From NCBI GenBank assembly GCA_026647215.1, contig JAPKHC010000002.1, forward strand, positions 186,001 to 250,000: 64,000 nt of DNA. The letters run 5' to 3'. The notes below the pieces were generated by a model. The model was not told where the DNA came from. It ran no database searches and saw only the letters and a program-made list of their open reading frames with translations. The translations under genes were made by a program, and so were the position numbers. Below, piece after piece: positions 1-9,142 of this stretch (position 1 is the first letter of the stretch; each line of letters opens with the position of its first letter). The stretch is from F1-120-MAGs118 sp013360535. GTDB lineage: Bacteria > Planctomycetota > UBA1135 > GCA-002686595.

Positions 1-866
<866 letters not shown>

Positions 867-1057
867 AGGTGGAGCGTCAGGGGGTCAGGGAGCCACCCCG
901 GCGGGACCGGGGACGAGCTCGTGCGCCGTCCGGCCAAGGCGACCGGGCGGCATGAGAGGCGAACATTGAAAGCCAATGGCCCCCCCGATGGAAGCCTCGG
1001 CTTGCAGGAAAGGGGGGCCTCACCCCGGATCCGGACCGCTCCGCCGGCCCGCCGGGC

Positions 1058-1903
1058 TCACTTGGGGGCACGCGCCGCGAGCGGGAGCATCTGCTGCAAG
1101 GTCGAGAACAGGAGCTCGCGCGGGTAGGGCTTGTGGAGCACGCCGTTGACCGTCGCCAGCCGCGCGAGGTCGACGCGGGAGGCGGTCGCCATCAGGACCC
1201 GCTGCGCCGCGGTGCGCGGGTCGGAGCGGATGCGCTCGAGCACGGCCTCGCCGTCGAGGCCGGGCAGCTCGTAGTCGAGGATCACGAGGTCCGGCAGCGG
1301 GTCGCGCGCGAGGCGTTCGAGCACCCGCTCGCCGGTGTGCGCCAGCTCGACGCAGTAACCCTTGCCGCACAGCCACGTCCGGATCGCGAAGGCCACCGGC
1401 AGGTCGTCCTCGACCAGCAGGATGGCGGCGCTCTTCTGGTCCTCGCGCTCGATCGCGCACAGGTCCTCGCACAGGCCGCGCAGGTCGTCGAGCGTCGGCA
1501 GCCCCGCGGTGCGCCAGGCGCTCTCGACCTCGAGCTTGAGCACGCGGTTGTGCTGCTTGAGGTCCTGGAACCCGGCGTAGTCGGGATGGTGCGGCCGGAT
1601 GTCGAGGTCGTCGTGCGTGTCGATCGAGAAGAAGTACTCGCCGTTGACGAGGTACTCCTCGACCACGAACTTCATGAACGGATAGAGGTGGTTGCCCAGC
1701 TGCAGCGAGTAGCGCTTGCAGCCTTCGACGTCGGTCGCGCGCAGGCGATCCATCTCGTCGAAGACCTGCTCGATCGTCTCGAGGCCGTTCAGGTCGGCCG
1801 AGGTGATGCGCGGCTTGCCGCCCATGCCCGGCGGAAACGCGTGCCGCAGGTACACGTCGATCGCCGTGCGCACATGCGCGGGCTGCAGGTCGGAGAGCTT
1901 CAC
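1058..1903 (-). CDS. response-regulator receiver protein with unrecognised N-terminal domain
   Basis: This 281-residue protein has two parts. Residues about 1-150 form a predicted helical domain I do not recognise (starts MKLSDLQPAHVRTAID; contains a motif FFSIDTHDDLDIRPHH). Residues about 158-275 are a CheY-like receiver: acidic pair in ILLVEDD, phosphoacceptor Asp in LVILDYELPG, switch Thr/Ser in ATAS, and conserved Lys in LHKPY. The receiver is C-terminal and no output domain follows it, so the N-terminal half may be the effector or a dimerisation module. The start lies 3 nt after the pyrD stop, so the two are likely co-transcribed. No histidine kinase is nearby. The receiver call is firm; the role is unknown. 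Confidence 0.85.
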   Translation of the reverse strand: MKLSDLQPAHVRTAIDVYLRHAFPPGMGGKPRITSADLNGLETIEQVFDEMDRLRATDVEGCKRYSLQLGNHLYPFMKFVVEEYLVNGEYFFSIDTHDDLDIRPHHPDYAGFQDLKQHNRVLKLEVESAWRTAGLPTLDDLRGLCEDLCAIEREDQKSAAILLVEDDLPVAFAIRTWLCGKGYCVELAHTGERVLERLARDPLPDLVILDYELPGLDGEAVLERIRSDPRTAAQRVLMATASRVDLARLATVNGVLHKPYPRELLFSTLQQMLPLAARAPK

Positions 1904-1906
1904 GGC

Positions 1907-2875
1907 CTAGCGTCCCCCACCCGCCCCCGTCGCCGCCGGAGCGCAGCTCGCGACGGGCGCGCCCGGCAGGCGCACCGAACCGATCAGGCTCGCGAGCTCC
2001 GCGATGCCGCGCTCGTCGAGCAACGCCTCGATCTCGCCCGCCAGTCGCGCGAGGTTCGCCGGGTCGCTGAAGCACGATGTGCCGACCTCGACCGCGCTGC
2101 AGCCGACGACGAGGAACTCGAGCACGTCGCTCGCGCGCGCGATGCCGCCGCAGCCGATCACCGGGATCTTCACGGCGCGAGCGCACTGGTACGCGCAACG
2201 CAGTGCGACCGGCTTGACGCCCGAGCCCGAATAACCGCCGATGACCGTGTTGAGCCCCGGCTTGCCCGTGCGCCAGTCGACGCTCATGCCGAGCAGCGTG
2301 TTGACCGCGGTGATCGCGTCCGCGCCCCCAGCCTCGCAGCCGCGCGCGATCTCGCCGATGTCGGTGACGTTGGGGCTGAGCTTCGCGAACAGCGGCTTCT
2401 TCGTCGCGGCCCGCACGCCGCGGATCACGCTCTCGGCGAGCTTGGCGTCGGTCGAGAACGGCAGCTTCCCGCCCTGCACGTTCGGGCAGGACAGGTTGAC
2501 CTCGAGCGCGTCGACCTCGGGGCGCGAGTCGAGCAGCGCGGCGACCGCCGCGAAGTCCTCAGGCTTCTCGCCGCCGATGTTCGTCACGACCGCGCAAGCG
2601 GCGTTCGCCATCGTGGGCAGCACGTCCCTCAGGTAGGCCTCGATGCCGCGGTTCTCCAGCCCGATCGAGTTGAGCAGTCCCGCCTCGGTCTCGGCGATGC
2701 GCGGATGCGGATTGCCCGGCCGCGGCTTGAGGGTCACGGTCTTGCTGACCAGTCCGCCGAGCGTCTCGGGCGGCGCGAAGTGCTGCATCTCGAGCCCGTG
2801 CCCGAACGTGCCCGAAGCCGAAAGGATCGGATTGCGGAGCCGGAGGGGGCCGACAGAAGTCTCGAGCCGCGCCAT
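1907..2875 (-). CDS. pyrD: dihydroorotate dehydrogenase, class 1 (PyrD)
   Basis: Oxidises dihydroorotate to orotate in pyrimidine synthesis, using FMN in the cytoplasm. The 322-residue TIM-barrel protein begins with the family pattern LRNPILSASGTFG. It carries VNLSCPN, whose Cys130 sits at the position of the class 1 catalytic base (class 2 enzymes use Ser), then FAKLSPNVTD, a GGYSG loop, and the phosphate-binding IGCGGI and VGCSAVEVGT stretches. The layout is closest to class 1B (PyrDB-type), which normally works with a PyrK electron-transfer subunit; none is present in the window. A short Ala/Gly-rich tail ends the protein. It is followed directly by the response regulator and preceded by lspA, 61 nt upstream. 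Confidence 0.93.
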   Translation of the reverse strand: MARLETSVGPLRLRNPILSASGTFGHGLEMQHFAPPETLGGLVSKTVTLKPRPGNPHPRIAETEAGLLNSIGLENRGIEAYLRDVLPTMANAACAVVTNIGGEKPEDFAAVAALLDSRPEVDALEVNLSCPNVQGGKLPFSTDAKLAESVIRGVRAATKKPLFAKLSPNVTDIGEIARGCEAGGADAITAVNTLLGMSVDWRTGKPGLNTVIGGYSGSGVKPVALRCAYQCARAVKIPVIGCGGIARASDVLEFLVVGCSAVEVGTSCFSDPANLARLAGEIEALLDERGIAELASLIGSVRLPGAPVASCAPAATGAGGGR

Positions 2876-2936
2876 GGAACGCAGAGCGTACTCCCGCGCG
2901 CAGGATGCGGCAACGACCCCACGCGCCCGCGAACCG

Positions 2937-3557
2937 TCACGTGGACGGGCGGTCGCTCCTGCGCGACGGCGTCAGCAAGCTCGCCAGGATCAGGAACACG
3001 GCGCCGACCGTGATGCACGCGTCCGCGACGTTGAAGGTCGGGAAGTGCCAGTCGAAGCCGGTGAAGTACACATCGAGGAAGTCGCGCACCTCGCCGAACT
3101 TCGCACCGGCGCGGCGCGGTGCCATGAACAGGTTGTCGTACAGGTTGCCCGCGGCGCCCGCGAGGATCAGCACGAGTGCCGTCGGCATCGCTCCCCAGCC
3201 CCGCGGCGCACGGGCCACGAGCCACGCGAGGAACGCGACGGCGCCGCAGCGGCCACTGACGAGCAGCCAGGTCGGCAGCTTGTCGAAGCCCCAGGCCATG
3301 CCCGGATTCCACGAGAGCATGAAGCCGAACCACTCGCCGACGACGGGATAACGATGGTGGCCGTGCGCGTCGTACACCATGCCTTCCGGCGGCGGACGCG
3401 ACTGCAGCCACTCGAACACCGCGCTCTTGCTCCACAGGTCGAGCGCGATCAGGAACGCGACGACGGCGAAACGCACGCCGATCGAAGCCAAGGGCGGGCG
3501 TTCGAGCGCAGCCGGGGCCTGCGCAGACGCCTGGGGCTCGCTCGCTCGCTCCGCCAA
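2937..3557 (-). CDS. lspA: lipoprotein signal peptidase (signal peptidase II)
   Basis: Aspartic protease of the inner membrane that cleaves prolipoprotein signal peptides in front of the lipidated Cys. The two catalytic aspartates are visible: Asp141 in AGAAGNLYDN and Asp179 in FNVADACITVG. Four hydrophobic segments fit the family. I place the start at a TTG (3557-3555) because AGGAGC lies 7 nt upstream (3565-3570), giving 206 residues; LspA proteins are usually 150-200. The open frame continues upstream to an ATG at 3707, but that part reads through a repeat and looks non-coding (MMLVAPSPGGVGRGKLG). An insertion between the two catalytic Asp (FMAPRRAGAKFGEVRDF) is longer than in E. coli. Several predicted lipoproteins in the window are possible substrates. 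Confidence 0.92.
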   Translation of the reverse strand: MAERASEPQASAQAPAALERPPLASIGVRFAVVAFLIALDLWSKSAVFEWLQSRPPPEGMVYDAHGHHRYPVVGEWFGFMLSWNPGMAWGFDKLPTWLLVSGRCGAVAFLAWLVARAPRGWGAMPTALVLILAGAAGNLYDNLFMAPRRAGAKFGEVRDFLDVYFTGFDWHFPTFNVADACITVGAVFLILASLLTPSRRSDRPST

Positions 3558-3564
3558 GGTGCTT

Positions 3565-3570
3565 GCTCCT
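3565..3570 (-). promoter_or_regulatory. Shine-Dalgarno site that decides the lspA TTG start
   Basis: On the minus strand AGGAGC stands 7 nt before the TTG at 3557. No comparable site precedes the upstream ATG at 3707, which lies inside the 66-bp repeat. This supports the short form of LspA. Confidence 0.6.
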
Positions 3571-3645
3571 GTTCGCGCCCCGTCAGCGACCGCGAACCGC
3601 TTCAAGCCCCCGCCGCAAGGCAAGGGAGAAAGAAGCCTCACTGAC

Positions 3646-3800
3646 ACGCCGACCTTCCCGAGCTTCCCCCGCCCGACGCCGCCAGGCGACGGCGCAACAA
3701 GCATCACTCACAAGCCGGCCTTCACGAGCTTTCCCCGTCCGACGCCGCCAGGCGACGGCGCAACAAGCATCATTGAAAGCGAGTGTCTTCACGAGCTTTC
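3646..3800. repeat. 66-bp tandem repeat, two copies plus a fragment
   Basis: Two copies are offset by exactly 66 bp (about 3646-3711 and 3712-3777). They share CGAGCTT, a near-identical CCCCG(C/T)CCGACG block, and GACGCCGCCAGGCGACGGCG followed by CAACAAGCATCA. A third partial copy (TTCACGAGCTTTC) begins at 3788 and overlaps the end of the dksA-like gene. The core GCCGCCAGGCGACGGC is partly self-complementary. Next to it, TCAAGCCCCCGCCGCAAGG (3602-3620) resembles the dispersed G+C-rich intergenic repeats seen in many bacterial genomes. The repeat lies between dksA and lspA. Confidence 0.75.
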
Positions 3801-4182
3801 AATGCCCGCGCCGCTCAGCCAGCCGCTGGCACTCGATGCAGTTGCGCGCGTGCGGAACGGCGCGCAGCCGCTCCTTGTTGATCATCTGCTCGCACGCCTC
3901 GCACTGCCCGTACGTGCCGTTCTCGATGCGGTCGAGCGCGTCGAGCACCTGCGCCATGGTCTCCTCGTCGCGTTCGAGGAGCTGCAGGTTGAATTCCTGG
4001 TAGTAGCCGTCGGCGCTGTCGCCGGGGCGCGCCTCGGAAGCGTCGACGTTGCCGTTCTGGCTGAAGGCTTCTTCCTCGAGCTGCGACAGGTCGCCGGAGA
4101 GCGCGGCCCGGGCCTTGAGCAACATCTGCTTGAATTCCTCGAGGTCCTTCGCGGACAGCTTGGCGGGCTTCTTGGCGACCAT
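3799..4182 (-). CDS. DksA/TraR-family zinc-finger protein
   Basis: This 127-residue protein has a long N-terminal coiled coil (about residues 10-85, LSAKDLEEFKQMLLKARAAL) and a C-terminal four-Cys zinc finger, CEAC with 17 residues to CIEC. Family members bind the RNA-polymerase secondary channel and tune transcription with ppGpp, or act as general regulators. The coiled-coil tip lacks the classic DxxDxA signature I would expect of true DksA, so a more distant TraR/YocK-like member is possible. The linker before the finger (RIENGTYGQCEAC) is the standard family sequence. It lies upstream of lspA on the same strand; the 66-bp repeat separates them. Confidence 0.87.
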   Translation of the reverse strand: MVAKKPAKLSAKDLEEFKQMLLKARAALSGDLSQLEEEAFSQNGNVDASEARPGDSADGYYQEFNLQLLERDEETMAQVLDALDRIENGTYGQCEACEQMINKERLRAVPHARNCIECQRLAERRGH

Positions 4183-4347
4183 CGGGGTGTGGACTTCGAA
4201 GGAGTTGGGCCCCAGAACGGCTTGCGGACGCGCCTCAAGCCCTGAACTGAAGGGCGCGGAAGGATAGCCGCAGGCCGCGAAAGATCAAGCGCCCGCGCTG
4301 GCCGGGATGCTTGAACCGCCCGCCGCCGCTGCACAGGCTTGGTCCCC

Positions 4348-5265
4348 ATGGCCCCGCGGCCCCCGCTCCCCGCCCCGTTTCGCGCCGCCTTGGGCGAGTT
4401 CCTCGAGACCCTGCGGGTCGAGGCCGGGCTCTCGCGAGCGACGCTCTCGGCCTACCGGCGCGACATCGAGCGTGCGGCGCGTTTCTTCGAGGAGCGCGGC
4501 GCCGCGAGCTTCCGCGACGTCGATGCCGACGAGCTGGTGGCGTACCTCGCGAGCCGCCGGGCCGATGGCTCCGCCGAGGCCAGCGTCGCGCGAGCGCTGT
4601 CCGCGCTGCGCATGCTCTTTCGCCACCTCTCCGCCGAGGGCCGCATCGATCGTGACCCCTCGGGGCTCGTCTCCGCGCCCGTGCTGAAGCACTCGCTGCC
4701 GCGCTCGCTCGCGGTGGACGAGGTCGAGCGGCTGCTCGCGGCCCCGTCCGGCGACGGCTGGCGCGACCAGCGCGACCGGGCGCTTCTGGAAGTGCTCTAC
4801 GCGACGGGTGCGCGCGTCAGCGAGGCCATCGGGCTGGAGACGGACGCGCTCGAACCTTCGCTGCGGGTGCTGCGGCTCTTCGGCAAGGGCAGCAAGATGC
4901 GCATCGTGCCGTTCGGCGAGCGAGCGCGAGCGGCGCTCACGCGCTGGCTCGAGGACGGCCGGCGCCGTGTGCCCGGTTACCTGCAGCGCAAGCAGGTGTT
5001 CTTGACCTATCGCGGAGCCCCGCTCGACCGGAGCAACGCCTGGCGGCGCGTCAAGGCCGCAGCGCTGCGGGCCGGGCTCAAGACGCGCATCACGCCGCAC
5101 ACGCTGCGCCACTCGTTCGCGACGCACCTGATCGAGGGCGGCGCGGACCTGCGCAGCGTGCAGGAGATGCTCGGGCACGCTTCCGTCGCGACCACCGAGG
5201 TCTACACGCACCTCGATCCCGAGCACGTGCTCTCGCTGCATCGCCTTCACCATCCGCGCGCCTGA
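4348..5265 (+). CDS. tyrosine recombinase XerC/XerD
   Basis: Site-specific recombinase of the integrase superfamily that resolves chromosome dimers at dif during division. The 305-residue length, N-terminal SAM-like DNA-binding domain (about 10-100) and C-terminal catalytic domain match XerC/D and not a phage integrase. Catalytic residues seen are Arg156 (GARVSE), the Lys of GKGSK, His251 and Arg254 (HTLRHSF), His277 (GHASVAT) and nucleophile Tyr286 (VYTH). I chose ATG 4348 over an in-frame TTG at 4339. Whether it is XerC or XerD cannot be told from sequence alone. It stands alone, divergent from the dksA-like gene; no att site or cargo was seen. Confidence 0.93.
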   Translation: MAPRPPLPAPFRAALGEFLETLRVEAGLSRATLSAYRRDIERAARFFEERGAASFRDVDADELVAYLASRRADGSAEASVARALSALRMLFRHLSAEGRIDRDPSGLVSAPVLKHSLPRSLAVDEVERLLAAPSGDGWRDQRDRALLEVLYATGARVSEAIGLETDALEPSLRVLRLFGKGSKMRIVPFGERARAALTRWLEDGRRRVPGYLQRKQVFLTYRGAPLDRSNAWRRVKAAALRAGLKTRITPHTLRHSFATHLIEGGADLRSVQEMLGHASVATTEVYTHLDPEHVLSLHRLHHPRA

Positions 5266-5356
5266 GCGCGCCCCGGCCCTTTCGCGCCGGGAACGTGCGG
5301 CCGCTGTAGATTCCGGGCCGAGGTCCGGGCTAGGCTCGCGACCGCGAAACGCCCCC

Positions 5357-6136
5357 ATGTTGCGCCGCCTCTTCGCCCTGCTGCTGCTCGCACTCTGCGC
5401 GACCTACTTCGTCTTCGTGGGCGAGGACGAGGCGAGCGACGGCCTGACGTGGGTCGAGCTCGGGCGCGACAGCGGCAACGCGGCGCCTCCGCCCGAGCCC
5501 ATCGAATTCGACACGCAGCCTTCGCCGGAACCCGGCGCCGGTGCAGCCGTCGTGCAGGAAGCGCTGGAGGGTTCGCCCGTTTCCGTCGCTTCGGAACGCA
5601 GGACGTTGCGTGGCAAGGTGGTCGACCTCGCGGGCCAGCCGGTCGCCAACGTCGCCGTCGAGCGCCGCCATGCGTACCTCGATGCGGGCCACGCCCGCAG
5701 CGGTGCCGACGGACGCTTCGAGATCTCGCTCAGCGAGCTGCACGGCGAGCTCGTCGCGCGCTCGGACGAGTGGCTGCTCGTCGGTGGCGAACGTTTTCTC
5801 TCGGATCACCAGCGTCAGGAGTTCCTGCTGGTCGTCGCACCTGCGGTGACGCTGAGCGGGAAGGTCATCGATGCCGCGGGCCAGCCGATCGCGGACGCGG
5901 CGGTCACGCTCGTGCAACCCGGCGACGCGCTCGTGCGCTTCGGGATCGTCGCTCCGCCGCTCGAGCACGAGGCCCAGCGCAGTTGGTCCGATCGCGACGG
6001 ACAGTTCCGGCTGGGCCCGGTGCCGCGCATCGCGGGCGCGCGCGTCGAGGCGACGCTGACGGGAGCCGAGCCCGGCAGTGCCGATGTGCCGCCGGACGCG
6101 AGCGCACCGCTGACGATCGTGCTCTCCGGGCGCTGA
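5357..6136 (+). CDS. membrane-anchored protein with two carboxypeptidase-regulatory-like domains
   Basis: This 259-residue protein starts with a short hydrophobic anchor or signal (MLRRLFALLLLALCATYFVF) and a Pro-rich linker. Two beta-sandwich repeats follow: about 83-150 (LRGKVVDLAGQPVANVAV, then RSGADGRFEI) and about 163-259 (LSGKVIDAAGQPIADAAV, then RSWSDRDGQFRLGP). The G-x-V-D-x-x-G-x-P-(I/V) openings and the D-G-x-F strand are hallmarks of the carboxypeptidase regulatory-like (CarboxypepD_reg) fold, common in exported proteins of Planctomycetota and Bacteroidota. No enzyme domain is attached. It probably sits outside the cytoplasmic membrane; function unknown. It converges with the DUF3187 gene. 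Confidence 0.75.
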   Translation: MLRRLFALLLLALCATYFVFVGEDEASDGLTWVELGRDSGNAAPPPEPIEFDTQPSPEPGAGAAVVQEALEGSPVSVASERRTLRGKVVDLAGQPVANVAVERRHAYLDAGHARSGADGRFEISLSELHGELVARSDEWLLVGGERFLSDHQRQEFLLVVAPAVTLSGKVIDAAGQPIADAAVTLVQPGDALVRFGIVAPPLEHEAQRSWSDRDGQFRLGPVPRIAGARVEATLTGAEPGSADVPPDASAPLTIVLSGR

Positions 6137-6182
6137 AAGTTCGCCGAGCGAAAGGGCCGCGAGCTGGCGGGCGCGAAGGCGC

Positions 6183-7202
6183 TCACAAGCCCCAGCCGAG
6201 CCCCGCGATCAGCGCGAAGTCGGTGCCCGCGGCCGAGATGACGTCCTCCTGGAAGCCCAGCGAGAGCCGCACGCCGTCGTCGAGGTCGTGCACGACGCCG
6301 ACGACGAGATCGAGGATCGGCGCGTCGAGTTCCTCGCTCGGGAAGTCGTCGGAGATCGGCGACAGCAGCTCGAGCTGCACCACGGCGGAAGTCTCGGCCG
6401 TCACGCGCGTCTCGAACGCGGCGCCGAGCGCGAAACGCTCGGGAATCCCGAGGGAAGTGTCGCGGAAGCTGCGCGCGCGGCCTGCGTGGACCCAGCTCGC
6501 CGCGACGAACAGCGTGCTGCGGCCGAGGTCGCGCTCGCCGCACCAGCCGAGCCCGAAGTCGAGTTCGCCGTTGCCGAAGCCATCGCGCTCGCTGCCGGTC
6601 GGAAGTTCGACCGTCGCGCGCCACAGCGAGCCCCAGCCGCCGCTGCGCGCCTCGCTCTCCCCGAGGCCGAGCGTCAGCTGCAGGTCTTCGAGCGCGAGCT
6701 CGTTGGCCTTCATCGAGTAGGCCTCGGTCCCGTTCTCGCGAACGTGCACGTCGAACGTGTCGTCGGGCGCATCCTCGCGCCCGGAGTTGGGGAAACCGAA
6801 CAGGCTGTGGAAATCGCCGATGAACTCGTCGAGCGAGCCGTCGCCGCCGTGGACGAGGCCGGTGTCGAGCGCGAGCTCGACACCCTCGGCGACGCCGACG
6901 CGCGCCTGCACGCGGGCGAGCGCGAGCTCCGCGTCGATGCGCAGGTCGTTGCCCTGCTTCACGACGTTCTCGAAGATCGACGAGTAGGACAGGCTCGCCG
7001 CGCCCCCGACGGTCCCCGTGCGCTGCACGACCGCGCGCCGCAGCCCCAGGTGTGGGAAGGTCAGCAGGATCGGGTGCGGATGGCGCGTGAGCAGCGGGCC
7101 GCGGACCCGCGCGGCGGCTTGCGAATCCAGCTCGGGCAAAGCGCTGCAGGCACTCGCGAGCCACAGCAGCGCGAGCACGAGAAGGGGCGAGAGGCACTTC
7201 AA
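6183..7202 (-). CDS. DUF3187-family exported (outer-membrane-like) protein
   Basis: This 339-residue protein has a signal peptide ending LASAC (Cys19 could be lipidated, although Ala at -3 is atypical). Its many alternating beta segments are like those of an outer-membrane barrel. The region GSLDEFIGDFHSLFGFPN and the aromatic/Gly-rich C-terminus (ALIAGLGWGL) match DUF3187, an uncharacterised Gram-negative barrel family. The start is a TTG (7202-7200) that overlaps the uvrC stop as TTGA, with GGAG about 10 nt upstream, so translation is probably coupled to uvrC although the products are unrelated. An earlier start would lie inside uvrC. Function unknown. Confidence 0.75.
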   Translation of the reverse strand: MKCLSPLLVLALLWLASACSALPELDSQAAARVRGPLLTRHPHPILLTFPHLGLRRAVVQRTGTVGGAASLSYSSIFENVVKQGNDLRIDAELALARVQARVGVAEGVELALDTGLVHGGDGSLDEFIGDFHSLFGFPNSGREDAPDDTFDVHVRENGTEAYSMKANELALEDLQLTLGLGESEARSGGWGSLWRATVELPTGSERDGFGNGELDFGLGWCGERDLGRSTLFVAASWVHAGRARSFRDTSLGIPERFALGAAFETRVTAETSAVVQLELLSPISDDFPSEELDAPILDLVVGVVHDLDDGVRLSLGFQEDVISAAGTDFALIAGLGWGL

Positions 7203-9049
7203 GCTTGGGGGGACTCCAGATGCTGCCGGATGCGCTCCGCGAGCTCGCGCCCGATGCCGGAGACGGCGGCGATGTCTTCGATGGCCGCCTCGCGCAGCCC
7301 GGCGACGCTCCCGAAGCGGCGCAGCAGCGCCTTGCGCTTGGTGTCGCCGACGCCGGGGATCGAGTCGAGCTGCGAGCGGATGCGGCCGCGTTCCTTGCGG
7401 TGGAAGGTGATCGCGAAGCGGTGCGCCTCGTCGCGGATGCGCTCGAGCATCAGCCGGCCCGGATCGTGGCGCGCGAGGTCGATGGCGTCGACCGCGCCGG
7501 GCAGGAAGATGCGTTCTTCGCTGCTTTCCTTGCGCTTTTCGCCGACCGTGCGCTCCGAGCGCGCCTTGGCGAGGCCGATCATCGGCACTTCCCAGGCTTC
7601 GGCCTCCTCGCGCGCCTCGAGCGCCTTCGCAAGCTGCTGCGCCCCGCCGTCGATCACGACCAGATCGGGCAGGTCGTCTTCCTCGACGCCGCGGCGCAGC
7701 GAACGCCCGACCACTTCCTTCATCGACGCGAAGTCGTCCTGCCCCTCGACGCCACGCACCTTGAAGCGCCGGTAGCCGGCCTTGTCGGGATGCCCGCCGC
7801 GGAAACGCACGCGACTCGCGACGACGTGCGTGCCCTGCAGGTTCGAGATGTCGAAGCAGTCGATCACCTCCGGCGGCCCGGCGAGGTCGCACAGGCTCGC
7901 GAGCCGCTCCAGCGCGGCTTCCTCGAAGGCTTCTTCACTCTCGCGCTTGGCGAGCGCGAGGCGCGCGTTCTCGTGCGCGAGGTCGAGCATGCGACGCCGC
8001 TCGCCCGCTTGCGGGACGACGAGCCGCGTGCCCGTGCCGAGCGTGCCCTCGAGCAGCTCGAGCTCCGCTGGCTCGACCGAAAGCACGATTTCCGCCGGGA
8101 CGTCGCGCCGTCCGTTGCCATACAGCGCCGTCAACACGTCGTGCCACAGTTCCTCGTCGGGCAATTCCGAGCGGAACAGGTGCGAGCGGCTCTCGCTCAT
8201 GCGCCCCGCGCGGAACGCGAGCCGGTGCACGACCGCCTCGTTGCCACGCCGCGCGAGAGCGAGCACGTCGCGCTCGACATGGTCGCCCGCGCGCACGCCC
8301 TGCCGCTCGACCGTGCGCCGCAGCGCCGCCAGCCGATCGCGCCACAGCGCCGCGCGCTCGTATTCGAGTTCCGCCGCAGCCGCCTGCATGCGCCCTTCGA
8401 GTTCGCTCTCAAGTTCCGCCGTGTCGCCCGCGAGCATCGCCGCCGCCTTCTCGACGAGGCGCGAGTACTCCTCCGCGCCCACGAGACCGACGCAGGGCGC
8501 CGCGCACAGGCCGATCTGGTGCTTGATGCACGGCCGCGAGCGGTTGGCGAACACCGCATCGGGGCAGTCGCGCAACGGCACGACGCGGTGCAAGTCCGAG
8601 AGCGTGCGCCGCACGGCTCGCGCGCTCGCGAACGGCCCGAAGAAGCGCGCGCGCCCCTTGGCCTCGCCCTCGCGCCGATCCTGTCGCGGGCTGTGCGCCC
8701 GCACGAACTTGAAGCGCGGGAACGGCTCCGCATCGAGCCGCAGCATCAGGAACGACTTGTCGTCCTTGAGCCGGATGTTGTGGTCCGGCTTGTGCTGCTT
8801 GATCAGCGTGTCCTCGAGCAGCAGCGCCTCCCCCTCGGTGCGCGTCACGATCGTCTCGACCGTCGCCGCGACCTCCTCCATGAAGCGGATCAGGAGCCGC
8901 CCGTCACCACCCGGCCGCCGGTACGACCGCAGGCGGCTCTTCAGCTTGCGCGCCTTGCCGACGTAGAGCACCTTCCCGGCCGCATCGCGGAACAGGTACA
9001 CCCCCGGCTTCTCGGGGACGTCGTCGATGGACCAGCGCGGCTCGGGCAC
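7199..9049 (-). CDS. uvrC: UvrABC excinuclease subunit C
   Basis: Makes both incisions around bulky DNA lesions after UvrB loading. The 616-residue protein shows the GIY-YIG nuclease for the 3' cut (about 10-90; GVYLFRDAAGKVLYVGKARK), the Cys-containing linker with KHQIGLCAAPCVG, the UVR helix that pairs with UvrB (about 200-235; ELESELEGRMQAAAAELEYE), the RNase-H-like nuclease for the 5' cut (DCFDISNLQGTHVV and LVVIDGGAQQL), and tandem helix-hairpin-helix motifs at the end (SIPGVGDTKRKALL, VSGIGRELAERI). The start is GTG 9049; the open frame extends far upstream (to 9874), but that part is the antisense of another gene. uvrB lies 1.2 kb upstream on the same strand. Confidence 0.96.
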   Translation of the reverse strand: MPEPRWSIDDVPEKPGVYLFRDAAGKVLYVGKARKLKSRLRSYRRPGGDGRLLIRFMEEVAATVETIVTRTEGEALLLEDTLIKQHKPDHNIRLKDDKSFLMLRLDAEPFPRFKFVRAHSPRQDRREGEAKGRARFFGPFASARAVRRTLSDLHRVVPLRDCPDAVFANRSRPCIKHQIGLCAAPCVGLVGAEEYSRLVEKAAAMLAGDTAELESELEGRMQAAAAELEYERAALWRDRLAALRRTVERQGVRAGDHVERDVLALARRGNEAVVHRLAFRAGRMSESRSHLFRSELPDEELWHDVLTALYGNGRRDVPAEIVLSVEPAELELLEGTLGTGTRLVVPQAGERRRMLDLAHENARLALAKRESEEAFEEAALERLASLCDLAGPPEVIDCFDISNLQGTHVVASRVRFRGGHPDKAGYRRFKVRGVEGQDDFASMKEVVGRSLRRGVEEDDLPDLVVIDGGAQQLAKALEAREEAEAWEVPMIGLAKARSERTVGEKRKESSEERIFLPGAVDAIDLARHDPGRLMLERIRDEAHRFAITFHRKERGRIRSQLDSIPGVGDTKRKALLRRFGSVAGLREAAIEDIAAVSGIGRELAERIRQHLESPQA

Positions 9050-9142
9050 GGTTCGACGGGAGTCTAACGGGAGGGACGGGCCCTGCCGCGTGCCCTTGCG
9101 CGCCCGGGGTGCTACCGTTGGACTCCCGAAGGAGTCACTTCC

